Shown: positions 1-9,998, counted from the first letter of the stretch. The stretch is 64,000 nucleotides of DNA from Alphaproteobacteria bacterium (GCA_019233975.1 JAFALY010000010.1:1-64000); one strand, 5' to 3'. The notes: a model not told the origin generated them from the sequence alone. Made by a program: numbers and translations.

Positions 1-962
1 GCTTCGTCATGCGCGGTTTCCGTATCAATGACAACCGGTTTGGTCACGCCATGTTCGTTGTCACCCACGGCCCGCAACCACGCATCCGGCGCGCGCGCGT
101 TTTCGGTCGCAAACCGCACGCCATCCAGAACATAGCGGCCATGCGCCCCGGGGCCGATGCCCAGATAATCTCCATAATGCCAATAAGTCAGGTTGTGGCG
201 ACTTTCGTCGCCCGGACGCGCGTGGTTCGAGATTTCATAAGCAGGCAGACCCGCCGCGCGCATCATATCCTGCGTCATTTCATAAAGCGTTACTGCTTCG
301 TCATCAGGTGTTGTCAGGACTTCGCCCTTGGCCGCGCGCACAAAGAACTGTGTGTTGGGTTCGATCGTCAGTTGGTAGAGGGAAAGATGGTCACCCGTCA
401 TAGTCAACGCGTCGGTCAGTTCGCGTTGCCAATCCGGTATGGATTGCCCGCGCCGCGCATAAATCAGGTCAAAGGAAAAACGTGGAAAATGCCTGGCTGC
501 CAGTTTGATGGCGGCGCGCGCTTCATCCGCCTTGTGCGCGCGACCCAGAAAAGCCAGATCGGCGTCATTTAATGCCTGCACACCGACCGAAACACGATTA
601 ACACCCGCCGCGCGGAAGCCGGCGAAGCGCGCCGCCTCGGCAGAGTTTGGATTAGCCTCCAGCGTGATTTCTGCATTGGTCGCCACCGGCCATGCATCAT
701 GGATGGCCTGCAGAACAGCCCCAACCGTTTCAGGCTGCATCAGGGACGGTGTGCCGCCGCCAAAGAAAATGGATGACACCGGCCGCCCGGGCATCAACCC
801 AGCGTAATAGGCAATTTCCCTACGGTAATGGTCGCGCCATACGGCTTCGTCCACCCGCTTTTGAACATGGCTGTTGAAGTCGCAATAGGGGCATTTTGAC
901 ACGCAAAACGGCCAATGCACATAGATGGCCAGGGGGTCGTATGCCACAGTGGGTTCAGTCAT
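1..962 (-). CDS. hemW: HemW-type radical SAM heme chaperone (partial, C-terminus off window)
   Basis: The reading frame starts at an ATG at 962 and stays open to the window edge, so about 320 N-terminal residues are present. Near the N-terminus it reads YVHWPFCVSKCPYCDF, which is the CxxxCxxC radical-SAM cluster motif with the extra cysteine typical of HemW and HemN-like proteins. FFGGGTPSL, EANPNS and GVNRVSVGVQ follow, then a SIPDWQREL region and the GIGPGAHG motif, all characteristic of HemW. The family binds heme and an Fe-S cluster and is thought to deliver heme; it was formerly misnamed oxygen-independent coproporphyrinogen oxidase. The gene diverges from the methionine operon. The usual upstream partner rdgB is not present here. 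Confidence 0.9.
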   Translation of the reverse strand, partial: MTEPTVAYDPLAIYVHWPFCVSKCPYCDFNSHVQKRVDEAVWRDHYRREIAYYAGLMPGRPVSSIFFGGGTPSLMQPETVGAVLQAIHDAWPVATNAEITLEANPNSAEAARFAGFRAAGVNRVSVGVQALNDADLAFLGRAHKADEARAAIKLAARHFPRFSFDLIYARRGQSIPDWQRELTDALTMTGDHLSLYQLTIEPNTQFFVRAAKGEVLTTPDDEAVTLYEMTQDMMRAAGLPAYEISNHARPGDESRHNLTYWHYGDYLGIGPGAHGRYVLDGVRFATENARAPDAWLRAVGDNEHGVTKPVVIDTETAHDE

Positions 963-987
963 GATGGACAAACTGCCGCACTTTGCC

Positions 988-1017
988 TTGACAGCCAAGC
1001 CCCCAAATTGCTTAAAT
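988..1017 (+). promoter_or_regulatory. Sigma-70-type promoter of the methionine operon
   Basis: A perfect TTGACA (988-993) is followed after 18 bases by TTAAAT (1012-1017), four of six matches to the -10 consensus. Transcription would start near 1024, about 15 bases before the riboswitch aptamer, which fits a riboswitch-led message. Assignment is by consensus match only. Confidence 0.55.
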
Positions 1018-1037
1018 GGCCCTCGTGCAATGTTTGC

Positions 1038-1091
1038 ACCGCGGGATTTGACAGGACAGCTTGCTGCCGCGACACCAACAGCTAAAGCGCC
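1038..1091 (+). promoter_or_regulatory. SAM-II (SAM-alpha) riboswitch
   Basis: The stretch shows the SAM-II layout. A P1 stem CGCGG (1040-1044) pairs with CCGCG (1067-1071). The conserved GATTT follows the 5' strand directly (1045-1049), a GCTTGC-type loop segment precedes the 3' strand, and the diagnostic tail AGCTAAAG lies about ten bases after P1 (1080-1087). SAM-II elements are short pseudoknots, known mainly from alphaproteobacteria, that sense S-adenosylmethionine upstream of metA, metX and related genes. This one lies in the leader of an operon containing metA. The tail segment AAGCGC (1085-1090) could instead pair with GCGCTT (1112-1117), giving a possible alternative fold. Confidence 0.88.
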
Positions 1092-1152
1092 ATGGTATAG
1101 TTCGATTTTTAGCGCTTCGACACCGTGGTACCTGAGGGCAATCTGCGCAAGC

Positions 1153-1186
1153 AGGCCCGCATGGCATGGTCGTTGGGGCTTTTTTT
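1153..1186 (+). terminator. Possible regulatory terminator in the metA-operon leader
   Basis: AGGCCC (1153-1158) can pair with GGGCTT (1176-1181), with one G-U pair and a long loop, and overlaps a run of seven T (1180-1186). The stem is weak. It sits between the SAM-II aptamer and the first gene, so a transcriptional expression platform is conceivable. Control of the ribosome binding site is the alternative. Confidence 0.3.
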
Positions 1187-1240
1187 ATAGCTTTTTTCGG
1201 CGGCGATTGCGGGATTTTGAAAGAAGAAGGTATTGAGCCA

Positions 1241-2227
1241 ATGACTGAACAGAAAAAGACGCGGGCGCTGGGCCTGCCGATGATTTACCAACTGACCGAT
1301 ACGGGCGATGAGGCTGACCAGATCAAGTCCGCCTGGCAATGGGCGTTGGGTATCTGGCGGACAGTGCCGGAGGAGGATTGTTACTATCCGCACACAGACG
1401 GGTATTATGACGGGCATCAGCTGGACATCCAGCATCATACCTCTACCCTGTCGATCGGCGCACGCACGGCCATTCTGGTCAACAACCCGACGCGCACCAA
1501 GCGCCTGATTATCGCCGTCAATGCCGCCCCGAATGACAACGAAAACGGCACACAGAATAATCATCGCAAAAACTTTTACTGCGCCCTGCTGAAAGACGGC
1601 ACGGTTATTTGCGGCACGACGGCGGGTTATGAATTTTCCTATATCCGGGATCAGATCGCGGAGATGTACGATCTGACCGCGACGAATGAACTCGGCTCGC
1701 AATTCAGGAACCGCGATATCCTGCCCCATTACACGGTCAAGTTCGCAGACCCCGTTTCCCGCGCCGCCTTGTTACAGGAGAAGAACGCGGACGGCACGCC
1801 CAAACTGGTGCGCGTTAATGTCGATGACGTTGTGCTCAAGCCGCCGGAGAAGAGCCATGTTTACGCGGTCGACAGCTCAGGAAACGTTAAGCTGTATTTA
1901 TCCGAAGCCGATAAAACCTTTATCCGGCGCGCGGCTGAGACCGGGCAGCGCGTACGCGTTGAGTTTGCGACAGCGTCGCTGGAGCTTGTGAATCCCCTGA
2001 CACCGGGCGGTCAACACGACTTCCACGAAGCGTTTGATGTTGCGGTCAGACCATCCTTCTTTGCCGCCAAAGATCGCGAAATTATCCTGACCACACATTG
2101 CAGCACCAAGCGCAGCGATGGCGAGGAAATCGAGCAAATCGCACAGGTACGAACCAACCACGCGACATCCAAGCCCGATTACCCCATCCCGACTGTCGGC
2201 GCGGAAGTGCGCCTGTCATTGGCATAG
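1241..2227 (+). CDS. Unknown protein of the SAM-controlled metA operon, weakly like SAM-hydroxide adenosyltransferase (DUF62)
   Basis: The protein has 328 residues. The ATG at 1241 is chosen because a good purine-rich site (AAAGAAGAAGG) precedes it. The N-terminus has a strand ending in QLTDTG (17-22), recalling the LTDFG of DUF62. NNPTRTKRLIIAVN (81-94) sits where the family has its VVDPGVG strand. FRNRDILPHY (155-164) resembles the F-x-x-RD-x-x-AP block between the two domains. VYAVDSSGNVKL (207-218) resembles the D-x-FGN-xx-TN core of the C-terminal barrel. Several family catalytic motifs are clearly different, so the match is an inference, not a firm assignment. The gene is the first of an operon under the SAM-II riboswitch and ends one base before metA, which strongly suggests a role in methionine or SAM metabolism. 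Confidence 0.5.
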   Translation: MTEQKKTRALGLPMIYQLTDTGDEADQIKSAWQWALGIWRTVPEEDCYYPHTDGYYDGHQLDIQHHTSTLSIGARTAILVNNPTRTKRLIIAVNAAPNDNENGTQNNHRKNFYCALLKDGTVICGTTAGYEFSYIRDQIAEMYDLTATNELGSQFRNRDILPHYTVKFADPVSRAALLQEKNADGTPKLVRVNVDDVVLKPPEKSHVYAVDSSGNVKLYLSEADKTFIRRAAETGQRVRVEFATASLELVNPLTPGGQHDFHEAFDVAVRPSFFAAKDREIILTTHCSTKRSDGEEIEQIAQVRTNHATSKPDYPIPTVGAEVRLSLA

Positions 2228-2228
2228 C

Positions 2229-3203
2229 ATGCCGGTTATTGTCGACAGCCAGCACCCGCACCCGTTTCTGCCATCGCTGCAATCGGGCACGGCCATCGAC
2301 ATCTGGCGCGCCGAACATCAGGATATCCGCCCGATGGAAATCGCCATTTTAAACCTGATGGCGGACAAACGCGCGACCGAGCAGCAATTGGCCGAATGGC
2401 TGGGGCATACGATATTACAGGTCAAACTGACCTTTATCGCGCCGGACCGGTATATCGATAAAATCGAGCAAGGGCATGAACCCGGCCACACGCCGCGCGA
2501 ACATATCGAAAAATTCTATCAGCGATGGAGCCGCGTACGGCATCAGAAGTTCGATGGATTGATCATAACAGGCGTGAATGCGCGGGAACGCGACATAACG
2601 CAGGAATCCGTCTGGCCGGAGGTGGTGGAAATTCTGGAATGGTCGAAACGGCATGTGCTGTCAACCCTGTTTCTATGCTGGGGGGCATTGGCCGCTCTGC
2701 ACCATTTCCATGCCATCGGCCACCGCAAGGCCGAGCGCAAAGTCTACGGGCTGTATGACCACAAACTGGGCCCAGACAAAACGGGTTTACTGCGCGGTTT
2801 TCCTGATTTGTTTCAGGTACCGGTTTCACGTTGGCGTCATATCGACCTGCAGGCGCTGGCGCAAAACACCCTGCTTGAAGCCGTTGCCACATCCACAGAA
2901 ACCGGCGCCAACATTATAGTGGAAAGCGACAACTACGATCAGGGTCGCGGATGTTTTGCACGACGCATCTATGTGTTAAATCATCCGGAATATGCGGCGG
3001 ATACATTGCGCCTGGAATATGAACGTGACCACGCCCAAGACCCCGCCACACCGCCGCCCGCACATTATTTTCAAGACGGCAATACAGAAAAAACGCCCCC
3101 CAACAGCTGGCGACACACGGCGCAGCTTTATGCCAACTGGGTGCATATGATTTACGAAGCGACGCCCTTTGACATCGCCGATATTCCAAACACCTTTGGT
3201 TGA
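2229..3203 (+). CDS. metA: Homoserine O-acyltransferase MetA (divergent)
   Basis: The protein has 324 residues, close to the family length. It activates homoserine with an acyl-CoA in methionine synthesis. RPMEIAILNLMADKRATE carries the conserved lysine (K47). LFLCWGALAAL holds the nucleophile C150. The HPEY block gives H252 and E254, so the catalytic triad is intact. SRWRHIDL and the C-terminal TPFDI are also family signatures. Two things are odd. The loop that reads GAPLG or GAPVE in other MetA proteins, where the last residue is linked to succinyl or acetyl choice, reads GVNAR here with arginine (R119). The GHPEYD block is NHPEYA. The ATG at 2229 lies one base after the preceding stop, so the two genes are surely co-transcribed and translationally coupled. 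Confidence 0.88.
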   Translation: MPVIVDSQHPHPFLPSLQSGTAIDIWRAEHQDIRPMEIAILNLMADKRATEQQLAEWLGHTILQVKLTFIAPDRYIDKIEQGHEPGHTPREHIEKFYQRWSRVRHQKFDGLIITGVNARERDITQESVWPEVVEILEWSKRHVLSTLFLCWGALAALHHFHAIGHRKAERKVYGLYDHKLGPDKTGLLRGFPDLFQVPVSRWRHIDLQALAQNTLLEAVATSTETGANIIVESDNYDQGRGCFARRIYVLNHPEYAADTLRLEYERDHAQDPATPPPAHYFQDGNTEKTPPNSWRHTAQLYANWVHMIYEATPFDIADIPNTFG

Positions 3204-3228
3204 CCGGCATAAGTCGGCTCATGCCCAT

Positions 3229-3257
3229 AAAAAAACGCCGCCCGGTTAAGGGCGGCG
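3229..3257 (-). terminator. Rho-independent terminator after atpA (probably serves metA too)
   Basis: A perfect 8-bp stem, CGCCGCCC (3236-3243) with GGGCGGCG (3250-3257), encloses a 6-base loop. On the minus strand it is followed by seven T, so it ends the atpHA transcript. It lies between convergent genes and the stem can also form on the plus strand behind metA. Confidence 0.88.
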
Positions 3258-3279
3258 CTTCCATTTCATGCCGTTTGGA

Positions 3280-4812
<1,533 letters not shown>

Positions 4813-4813
4813 A

Positions 4814-5455
4814 TTAGGCGGCTCCCTTAGTCACGAGTGATGTTGTTTGCAGTTGGCGCGTCAGGCGCAGAAGTTTGCTTTTGACCGAGGCGTCCATCAG
4901 CTTGGAGCCGATGCGCACCGTCAGACCGCCCAGCAGGCTGGCGTCTTCGGTCAATTGCAGACGGACCTTACCGCCCACAATCTGCGACAGGCGGTTGGTT
5001 AGGTCATTTTGTTGCTGTGGCGACAAAGCGCGCGCGACGGTTACGATGGCCAGATGTTCGCCCAAACGCGCGGCGCGTTCGGCCAGAAAAGCGTCCATGG
5101 CAGGCAGCAGCAGGGCAAGACGGCGGTTTTGCGCCATCAGGCCCAGAAAATCCTGGGTGGTTTTTTGTACGCCAGCACCCGTGGCGACAGCCTGCATGGC
5201 CTGCGTACGTTGCTGGGCATTGAGGCGCGGGTCATGCGCCAGACGGTCAAAAGTCGCATCGTCACCCAAAACAGGGCGTAGCTGGGCGATGTCAGCCGCG
5301 ACCATTTCCAACTGACCCTTTTCTTCGGCCAGCGCATAAAGGGCCAGGGCGTAACGGCGCGCCAAAATCGCTTCGGGGCCGGAAACCGGCATCGCGGAGG
5401 CATTCTGTTGCGTGTTTTCTGACAAAAGGACGTCCATAAACAGGGTTAAAGTCAT
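4814..5455 (-). CDS. atpH: ATP synthase F1 subunit delta (OSCP)
   Basis: The protein has about 213 residues from the ATG at 5455, which is preceded by GAAAGGG. The frame is open further upstream to 5536, but that extension has no ribosome site. A start at the internal Met of [13 protein letters not shown] is also possible. The body has the delta family pattern: [16 protein letters not shown] near the N-terminus, a helical bundle, and the C-terminal [16 protein letters not shown] signature. Delta links the F1 head to the peripheral stalk. atpA follows one base downstream. Confidence 0.93.
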   Translation of the reverse strand: MTLTLFMDVLLSENTQQNASAMPVSGPEAILARRYALALYALAEEKGQLEMVAADIAQLRPVLGDDATFDRLAHDPRLNAQQRTQAMQAVATGAGVQKTTQDFLGLMAQNRRLALLLPAMDAFLAERAARLGEHLAIVTVARALSPQQQNDLTNRLSQIVGGKVRLQLTEDASLLGGLTVRIGSKLMDASVKSKLLRLTRQLQTTSLVTKGAA

Positions 5456-5562
5456 AGCCCTTTCAGGCGCGGATCGAATAGCAGACGGGGGCCATCGGGG
5501 CAAGAGCAAGAACATGTTTTTCTGTACTTTTTTCATGGGCTTGCCTTTGCTACAAAAGTCCT

Positions 5563-6447
5563 ATGAATGACGCGCCGCACAGCCCCTATGACGCCCTTGC
5601 CCTGCTGGATTTGCAGGCCGCCATAGGCGTGGATGAAGCGATAGGAGAGGTTCCCGGCCTCCAGCATTGGAGGCAGGACAGCCTACGCCAGACGGCCAAA
5701 CCCACCACCACAGGCCCCGTCACGGCACCTGCAAAAAAGACGGCAGCCGATACGACCAAGCCCAGCGAGGCCCTTAAGGGCTTGATGGAACAGGCAGATA
5801 CGCCTGTAAAATCAGCGCCGCAACCCATGATGCCCAAGGTCAGCGCCCAGAATATTGATGAATTACGGGCCGAAATCGCCGCTTTTGATGGCTGTCCACT
5901 CAAGCAAACGGCCATCAATCTGGTTTTCTCGGATGGCAATCCGGCAGCCAGGATCATGCTAATCGGCGAGGCGCCCGGCGAAGACGAAGACCGGCAGGGT
6001 AAACCCTTTGTCGGCGTCAGCGGGCAATTATTGGACCGGATGCTAGAATCGATCGGCCTCAGCCGTACCGAGAATGTGTATATAAGTAACGTCTTGTTCT
6101 GGCGACCACCCGGCAACCGCTCGCCGACCGATGCCGAACTGGCAGCCTGCCTGCCTTTTGTCGAACGGCACATAGCCCTGATCAAGCCGGAGATCATCGT
6201 CCTGTTGGGCGGTGTGGCGGCCAAAACCCTGCTGCGTACAAAGGATGGCATCACGCGCCTGCGCGGCAAATGGGTCGATTATGCCCCGCCGCCCGGCTTT
6301 GGCGGAACGCATGCCATCCCTTGTCTGCCTATCTATCACCCGGCCTATTTGCTACGCCAACCATCTTCCAAAAGACAGGCGTGGGGCGATTTACTGAGTC
6401 TCAAAGAGAGAATTAAAAAACTTAACTTATTGAAAAATAAAGAATAA
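5563..6447 (+). CDS. Uracil-DNA glycosylase, family 4 type
   Basis: The protein has 294 residues. It removes uracil from DNA as the first step of base excision repair. Motif A is [17 protein letters not shown] and motif B is [23 protein letters not shown] and RLRGKW also match family 4. The first 100 residues are low-complexity and rich in Pro, Ala and Lys. Family-4 enzymes bind a 4Fe-4S cluster with four cysteines. Here only two have counterparts, the Cys of DGCPLK and the Cys of AACLPF. The others are replaced by Phe and by the Trp of FWRPP, so cluster binding is doubtful. I believe other alphaproteobacterial members share this, but cannot confirm it here. Confidence 0.9.
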   Translation: MNDAPHSPYDALALLDLQAAIGVDEAIGEVPGLQHWRQDSLRQTAKPTTTGPVTAPAKKTAADTTKPSEALKGLMEQADTPVKSAPQPMMPKVSAQNIDELRAEIAAFDGCPLKQTAINLVFSDGNPAARIMLIGEAPGEDEDRQGKPFVGVSGQLLDRMLESIGLSRTENVYISNVLFWRPPGNRSPTDAELAACLPFVERHIALIKPEIIVLLGGVAAKTLLRTKDGITRLRGKWVDYAPPPGFGGTHAIPCLPIYHPAYLLRQPSSKRQAWGDLLSLKERIKKLNLLKNKE

Positions 6448-6518
6448 ATCTTTATTAACAGGCCAAAAGTCCGATTTTGCTTGCCCTACCGACCCAAGCC
6501 GCCTAACACAGGCCCGCT

Positions 6519-8507
6519 ATGTTAGGTATGAGTAAGGCGCCTTATATCGCCGCCCCCCGTCCGAACGGGACTCCGCGCAAAGGCCGGAGAATTACTGGGC
6601 AGCGTTTAATCGCCACGACACTTTTTTGCTTTAGTCTGGGTACGCCTGTGGGTCAGGCGGCCAATGATGGCGCGCATAAGGATACGAACCCGAAACAAAT
6701 TGCAGGCGCCAAGGACGTGTCAACACGCCCGGCTATGCAGGTACTGTCGCCCGTTGACGAAGAATTGTATCGCGCCGCCTTTAAAGCCATCGACCAAAAG
6801 GACTGGAACAAGGCCAGCGCCCTGTTGGGTCAGATCGGTGATAAGCGTTTGCAGGGTTATGTCCTGGCCGGCATTTATGAAGGCCGCGGCGCCAGCCTGA
6901 CCGAATATAATTTGTGGCTCAAACAATTTGGTGACCTGCCGCAGGCCGCCGCCCTGTACAGCAAAGCCAGCCATCTGCCCGGTGTGACACGCGCCAATCT
7001 GGCCAACCCGGCCAGCAACAGCGCATGGTCCAGCGGCGATTGGGGTCATTTGTCGGCCGCAGGATTTGCCACCACCGGTTTCCGTAGTGATGCGGACCTG
7101 ATGACCGCCAAAACGATGCCTGCCGTTAAAAAGCAGATCCGCGCCATCGAACATGCCCTGCACGATGATGACGCCGCTAAGGCCGAATCCCTGTTACACG
7201 AAGCGGGCCTGCAAAATGTTTTTGAGCCCGCGCAATATATGGCGCTGACCGGCAAGATTGCCGCCAATTATTTCTACAACCACCAACCGAACGCCGCCCT
7301 GCGCCTGTTGACCGATATGGAGCAACAGGACACAGCGCATATGCTGCTGCCGCAGATGCAGTGGATCGAGGCGCTGTCTTACTGGAGCCTTGGCGATATG
7401 CCTGCGGCGGCCACACACTTCACGCGTCTGGCGTCACAAACGGGTCTGCCGGAAGGCGACCGCGCGACGGCTGCTTTCTGGGCATACCGCGCGCACAAGC
7501 GTAACAACGACAATGGTCAGGCCTATGACTGGCTGCGTCAGGCAGCCCAATATCAGCACAGTTTCTATGGTATTCTGGCGCTGCACCTGATGGGCCACAC
7601 GCCGAAGGAAGACTGGGCAGGCCGTATGCCCGGCTGGAGCGGCACGCATCTGGCCACCATGGAAGCCATTCCGGCGGGCAGACGCGCTATGGCGTTGATC
7701 CAGATCGGCCAGAACGACATGGCTGCGACCGAATTGAACACAATGCCGCTGCAAGGCCAGCGCCGCATTCAGGAAGCCATGCTGGCGCTGTCAGAAGCCG
7801 CACATATGCCGTCCCTAACCCTGCGTCTGGGCGGCCTCGCAGTTAATGACAATGGCAAGGCTTATGATGCGGCCCTGTACCCCCTGCCGCCATGGCAACC
7901 GGCAATGGGCTTCACCATCGAACGCGCCCTGATGTATGCGCTGGTGCGCCATGAATCGCAGTTTGACCCGACGGCGGTCAGCGAACGTGGCGCCTGCGGC
8001 CTGATGCAATTGATGCCCGACACCGCGCGTCTGGTCGCTAGCAAGAGCGCATCCAGCGCCATGCAGAACATCAAGCTGGGCGACTCGGATGATTGCCCGC
8101 GTTCGCTGATGGATCCGTCCATTAATCTGGCGCTGGGTCAGGATTATGTGCAACGCCTCGCCGCGCAGCCGCATATCGGCGACAATCTTTTGTATCTGCT
8201 GGCGGCGTATAACAGCGGCCCGGCGCGCCTCAGCCGCTGGTTCGACCTGAACGAGCAAAAAGATCCGCTTCTGTTTCTGGAAAGCATGCCCGTGCGCGAA
8301 ACCCGCGACTATGTCCAACAAGTGTTGATCCAATACTGGATGTACCGCACGCGCCTGAAACAACCGTTGCAATCACTGGAACAATTGGCGCGTGGCGAAT
8401 GGCCGCATTACGACGCAAAACCCGGCAACAACCGTCCCGGACGTGAAGCCGCCGCTGATGGCATCAAGGTCGCAAGCGCGGATGAAACGGATCAACCCGG
8501 CGAATAA
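6519..8507 (+). CDS. slt: Soluble lytic murein transglycosylase
   Basis: The protein has 662 residues; an ATG three codons in (6528) is an equal start candidate. A long basic N-terminus (RKGRR) and a hydrophobic stretch ending GQAA form a likely signal peptide, so it acts in the periplasm. A long alpha-helical superhelix of TPR-like repeats follows (about 75-460). The C-terminal SLT domain contains RHESQFDP with the catalytic Glu at residue 479, then GLMQLMPDTA and LAAYNSGPAR. It cleaves peptidoglycan glycan strands to 1,6-anhydro products. The C-terminal 40 residues are polar and unlike the family. It is convergent with lpxA, with eight bases between the stops. Confidence 0.93.
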   Translation: MLGMSKAPYIAAPRPNGTPRKGRRITGQRLIATTLFCFSLGTPVGQAANDGAHKDTNPKQIAGAKDVSTRPAMQVLSPVDEELYRAAFKAIDQKDWNKASALLGQIGDKRLQGYVLAGIYEGRGASLTEYNLWLKQFGDLPQAAALYSKASHLPGVTRANLANPASNSAWSSGDWGHLSAAGFATTGFRSDADLMTAKTMPAVKKQIRAIEHALHDDDAAKAESLLHEAGLQNVFEPAQYMALTGKIAANYFYNHQPNAALRLLTDMEQQDTAHMLLPQMQWIEALSYWSLGDMPAAATHFTRLASQTGLPEGDRATAAFWAYRAHKRNNDNGQAYDWLRQAAQYQHSFYGILALHLMGHTPKEDWAGRMPGWSGTHLATMEAIPAGRRAMALIQIGQNDMAATELNTMPLQGQRRIQEAMLALSEAAHMPSLTLRLGGLAVNDNGKAYDAALYPLPPWQPAMGFTIERALMYALVRHESQFDPTAVSERGACGLMQLMPDTARLVASKSASSAMQNIKLGDSDDCPRSLMDPSINLALGQDYVQRLAAQPHIGDNLLYLLAAYNSGPARLSRWFDLNEQKDPLLFLESMPVRETRDYVQQVLIQYWMYRTRLKQPLQSLEQLARGEWPHYDAKPGNNRPGREAAADGIKVASADETDQPGE

Positions 8508-8521
8508 GCGAGCGCTTATTC
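8502..8521. repeat. Perfect inverted repeat spanning two convergent stop codons
   Basis: GAATAAGCG (8502-8510), two bases, then CGCTTATTC (8513-8521). One arm carries the slt stop codon and the other the lpxA stop codon. As RNA it would form a stem with a small loop on either strand. No long T run follows, so function as a bidirectional terminator is only a possibility. Confidence 0.5.
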
Positions 8522-9316
8522 TTCTTCGATTTTCGGTTGGCAAAGCGGGCGACTGGACCCGCCGCGGATAAATTCGACAATCCGGCCGACCTGTTGCTGC
8601 GCCTGATAATGCTGTGCGGTCTCTTCCAGACGTTCTGACAAAGTGCCTTCGGGGGCGAACAACATGCGATAGGCCGCGCGCAGCGCCTTCACGTCATCAC
8701 GGCTAAAGCCGCGGCGCTCCAGACCAACCAGATTGAGCCCTGCCAGATGCGCACGTTCGCCCTTAACAAGGCCAAACGGAATCACATCGCTTTCGACACC
8801 GGACATGCCGCCGATAATTGCGTAAGACCCGATGCGCACAAACTGGTGCACAGCCGACAGGCCACCCACGATCACATAGTCACCGACCGTCACATGGCCC
8901 GCAAGCGTGGCATTGTTCGCCAGCACGACATTGTTACCGACATGGCAGTCATGCGCGACGTGCGTTGACATCATGAACAGGCCGTTATCGCCGACGCGCG
9001 TAATCATGCCACCACCCTCGGTGCCCGGATTCATGGTTACATACTCGCGGATCTGGTTGTTAGCACCGATCTCGAGCGTCGAGGGTTCGCCCTTGAATTT
9101 CAAATCCTGCGGCGGGTGGCCAAGCGAGGCAAAGGGATAAACCGTTGTGCCTGCACCGATGCGCGTGCAGCCTTCGACCACCACATGGGAAACCAGTTTG
9201 ACGCGGTCCCCCAGTTCAACCTGCGCGCCTACAACGCAATAGGGACCGACCTGCACGTCAGCGCCCAGACGGGCGGCAGGATCGACAAGGGCGGTCGGGT
9301 GTATGTGCGTGGCCAT
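8516..9316 (-). CDS. lpxA: Acyl-ACP--UDP-N-acetylglucosamine O-acyltransferase
   Basis: The 266 residues match the family length. The enzyme adds the first hydroxyacyl chain to UDP-GlcNAc in lipid A synthesis, in the cytosol. The N-terminal two thirds is a hexapeptide-repeat left-handed helix (for example HPTALVDPAARLGADVQVG). MMSTHVAHDCHVGNN contains the catalytic His. A short helical C-terminal domain ends in an acidic tail (KIEEE). It lies after fabZ, as in the usual envelope cluster, but lpxD is missing upstream and lpxI/lpxB do not follow. Confidence 0.96.
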   Translation of the reverse strand: MATHIHPTALVDPAARLGADVQVGPYCVVGAQVELGDRVKLVSHVVVEGCTRIGAGTTVYPFASLGHPPQDLKFKGEPSTLEIGANNQIREYVTMNPGTEGGGMITRVGDNGLFMMSTHVAHDCHVGNNVVLANNATLAGHVTVGDYVIVGGLSAVHQFVRIGSYAIIGGMSGVESDVIPFGLVKGERAHLAGLNLVGLERRGFSRDDVKALRAAYRMLFAPEGTLSERLEETAQHYQAQQQVGRIVEFIRGGSSRPLCQPKIEEE

Positions 9317-9408
9317 TTATAATGCTCGTTCAAAAGGTTACAGGCGGGATGCTAGAAACGGGGCGGTCTTTGGGCAAATCAAGAAAAGTGACTGCTTGTT
9401 ACGCCCTG

Positions 9409-9903
9409 TTAATCAGCGTCGGCCTCGTCTTCGTCGCGTGGCACGAGCATGGCGGAGAAAACCGCTTCGGCCACCAGCGCATTACCGACAAAGGCTTCGC
9501 CCTTAAAACGCCAGACAGAGCTGCGCGCGCGTTGTTTCCTGACCTTCATGCGCAACTGGTCGCCCGGCAAAACGGGTTTGCGAAACCGCGCGTTTTCAAT
9601 GGTCATGAAATAAACGACATGCGTGTCACAGGTCACGTCATCCATCGACGCGACGACAAGCGTCGCGGAGGTCTGCGCCATCGCTTCGACAATCAGCACG
9701 CCCGGCATAATGGGGTGACCCGGGAAATGGCCCTGGAATATGGGTTCGTTGGCGCTGACATTCTTGATGCCGGTGCAGCTTTCGCCGGCAACGAAATCTT
9801 CCACACCGTCGATCAGCAAAATAGGGTAACGATGCGGAATGCGCGCCATAATCCCGTTAATATCGATACGCCCGTTCACAACAGGCGGAACTGCTTTTGT
9901 CAT
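9409..9903 (-). CDS. fabZ: 3-hydroxyacyl-ACP dehydratase FabZ
   Basis: The protein has 164 residues. It dehydrates beta-hydroxyacyl-ACP in fatty-acid elongation and competes with LpxA for the same substrate. The hot-dog fold carries the active-site pair in GHFPGHPIMPGVLIVEAMAQ (His and Glu). IPHRYPILLID at the N-terminus is also diagnostic. A GGAG site precedes the ATG. The C-terminal tail is acidic (DEDEADAD). It is separated from skp by 95 bases, too little for lpxD. Confidence 0.95.
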   Translation of the reverse strand: MTKAVPPVVNGRIDINGIMARIPHRYPILLIDGVEDFVAGESCTGIKNVSANEPIFQGHFPGHPIMPGVLIVEAMAQTSATLVVASMDDVTCDTHVVYFMTIENARFRKPVLPGDQLRMKVRKQRARSSVWRFKGEAFVGNALVAEAVFSAMLVPRDEDEADAD

Positions 9904-9998
9904 TTTTTTCTCCGTTTCAGACGTATTTTTAGCGCGGATGGCCGGTTGTTATCAAGGGTTGTGCGGACAAACCCGGATTCAGGCAAAGCGGTGACGGT

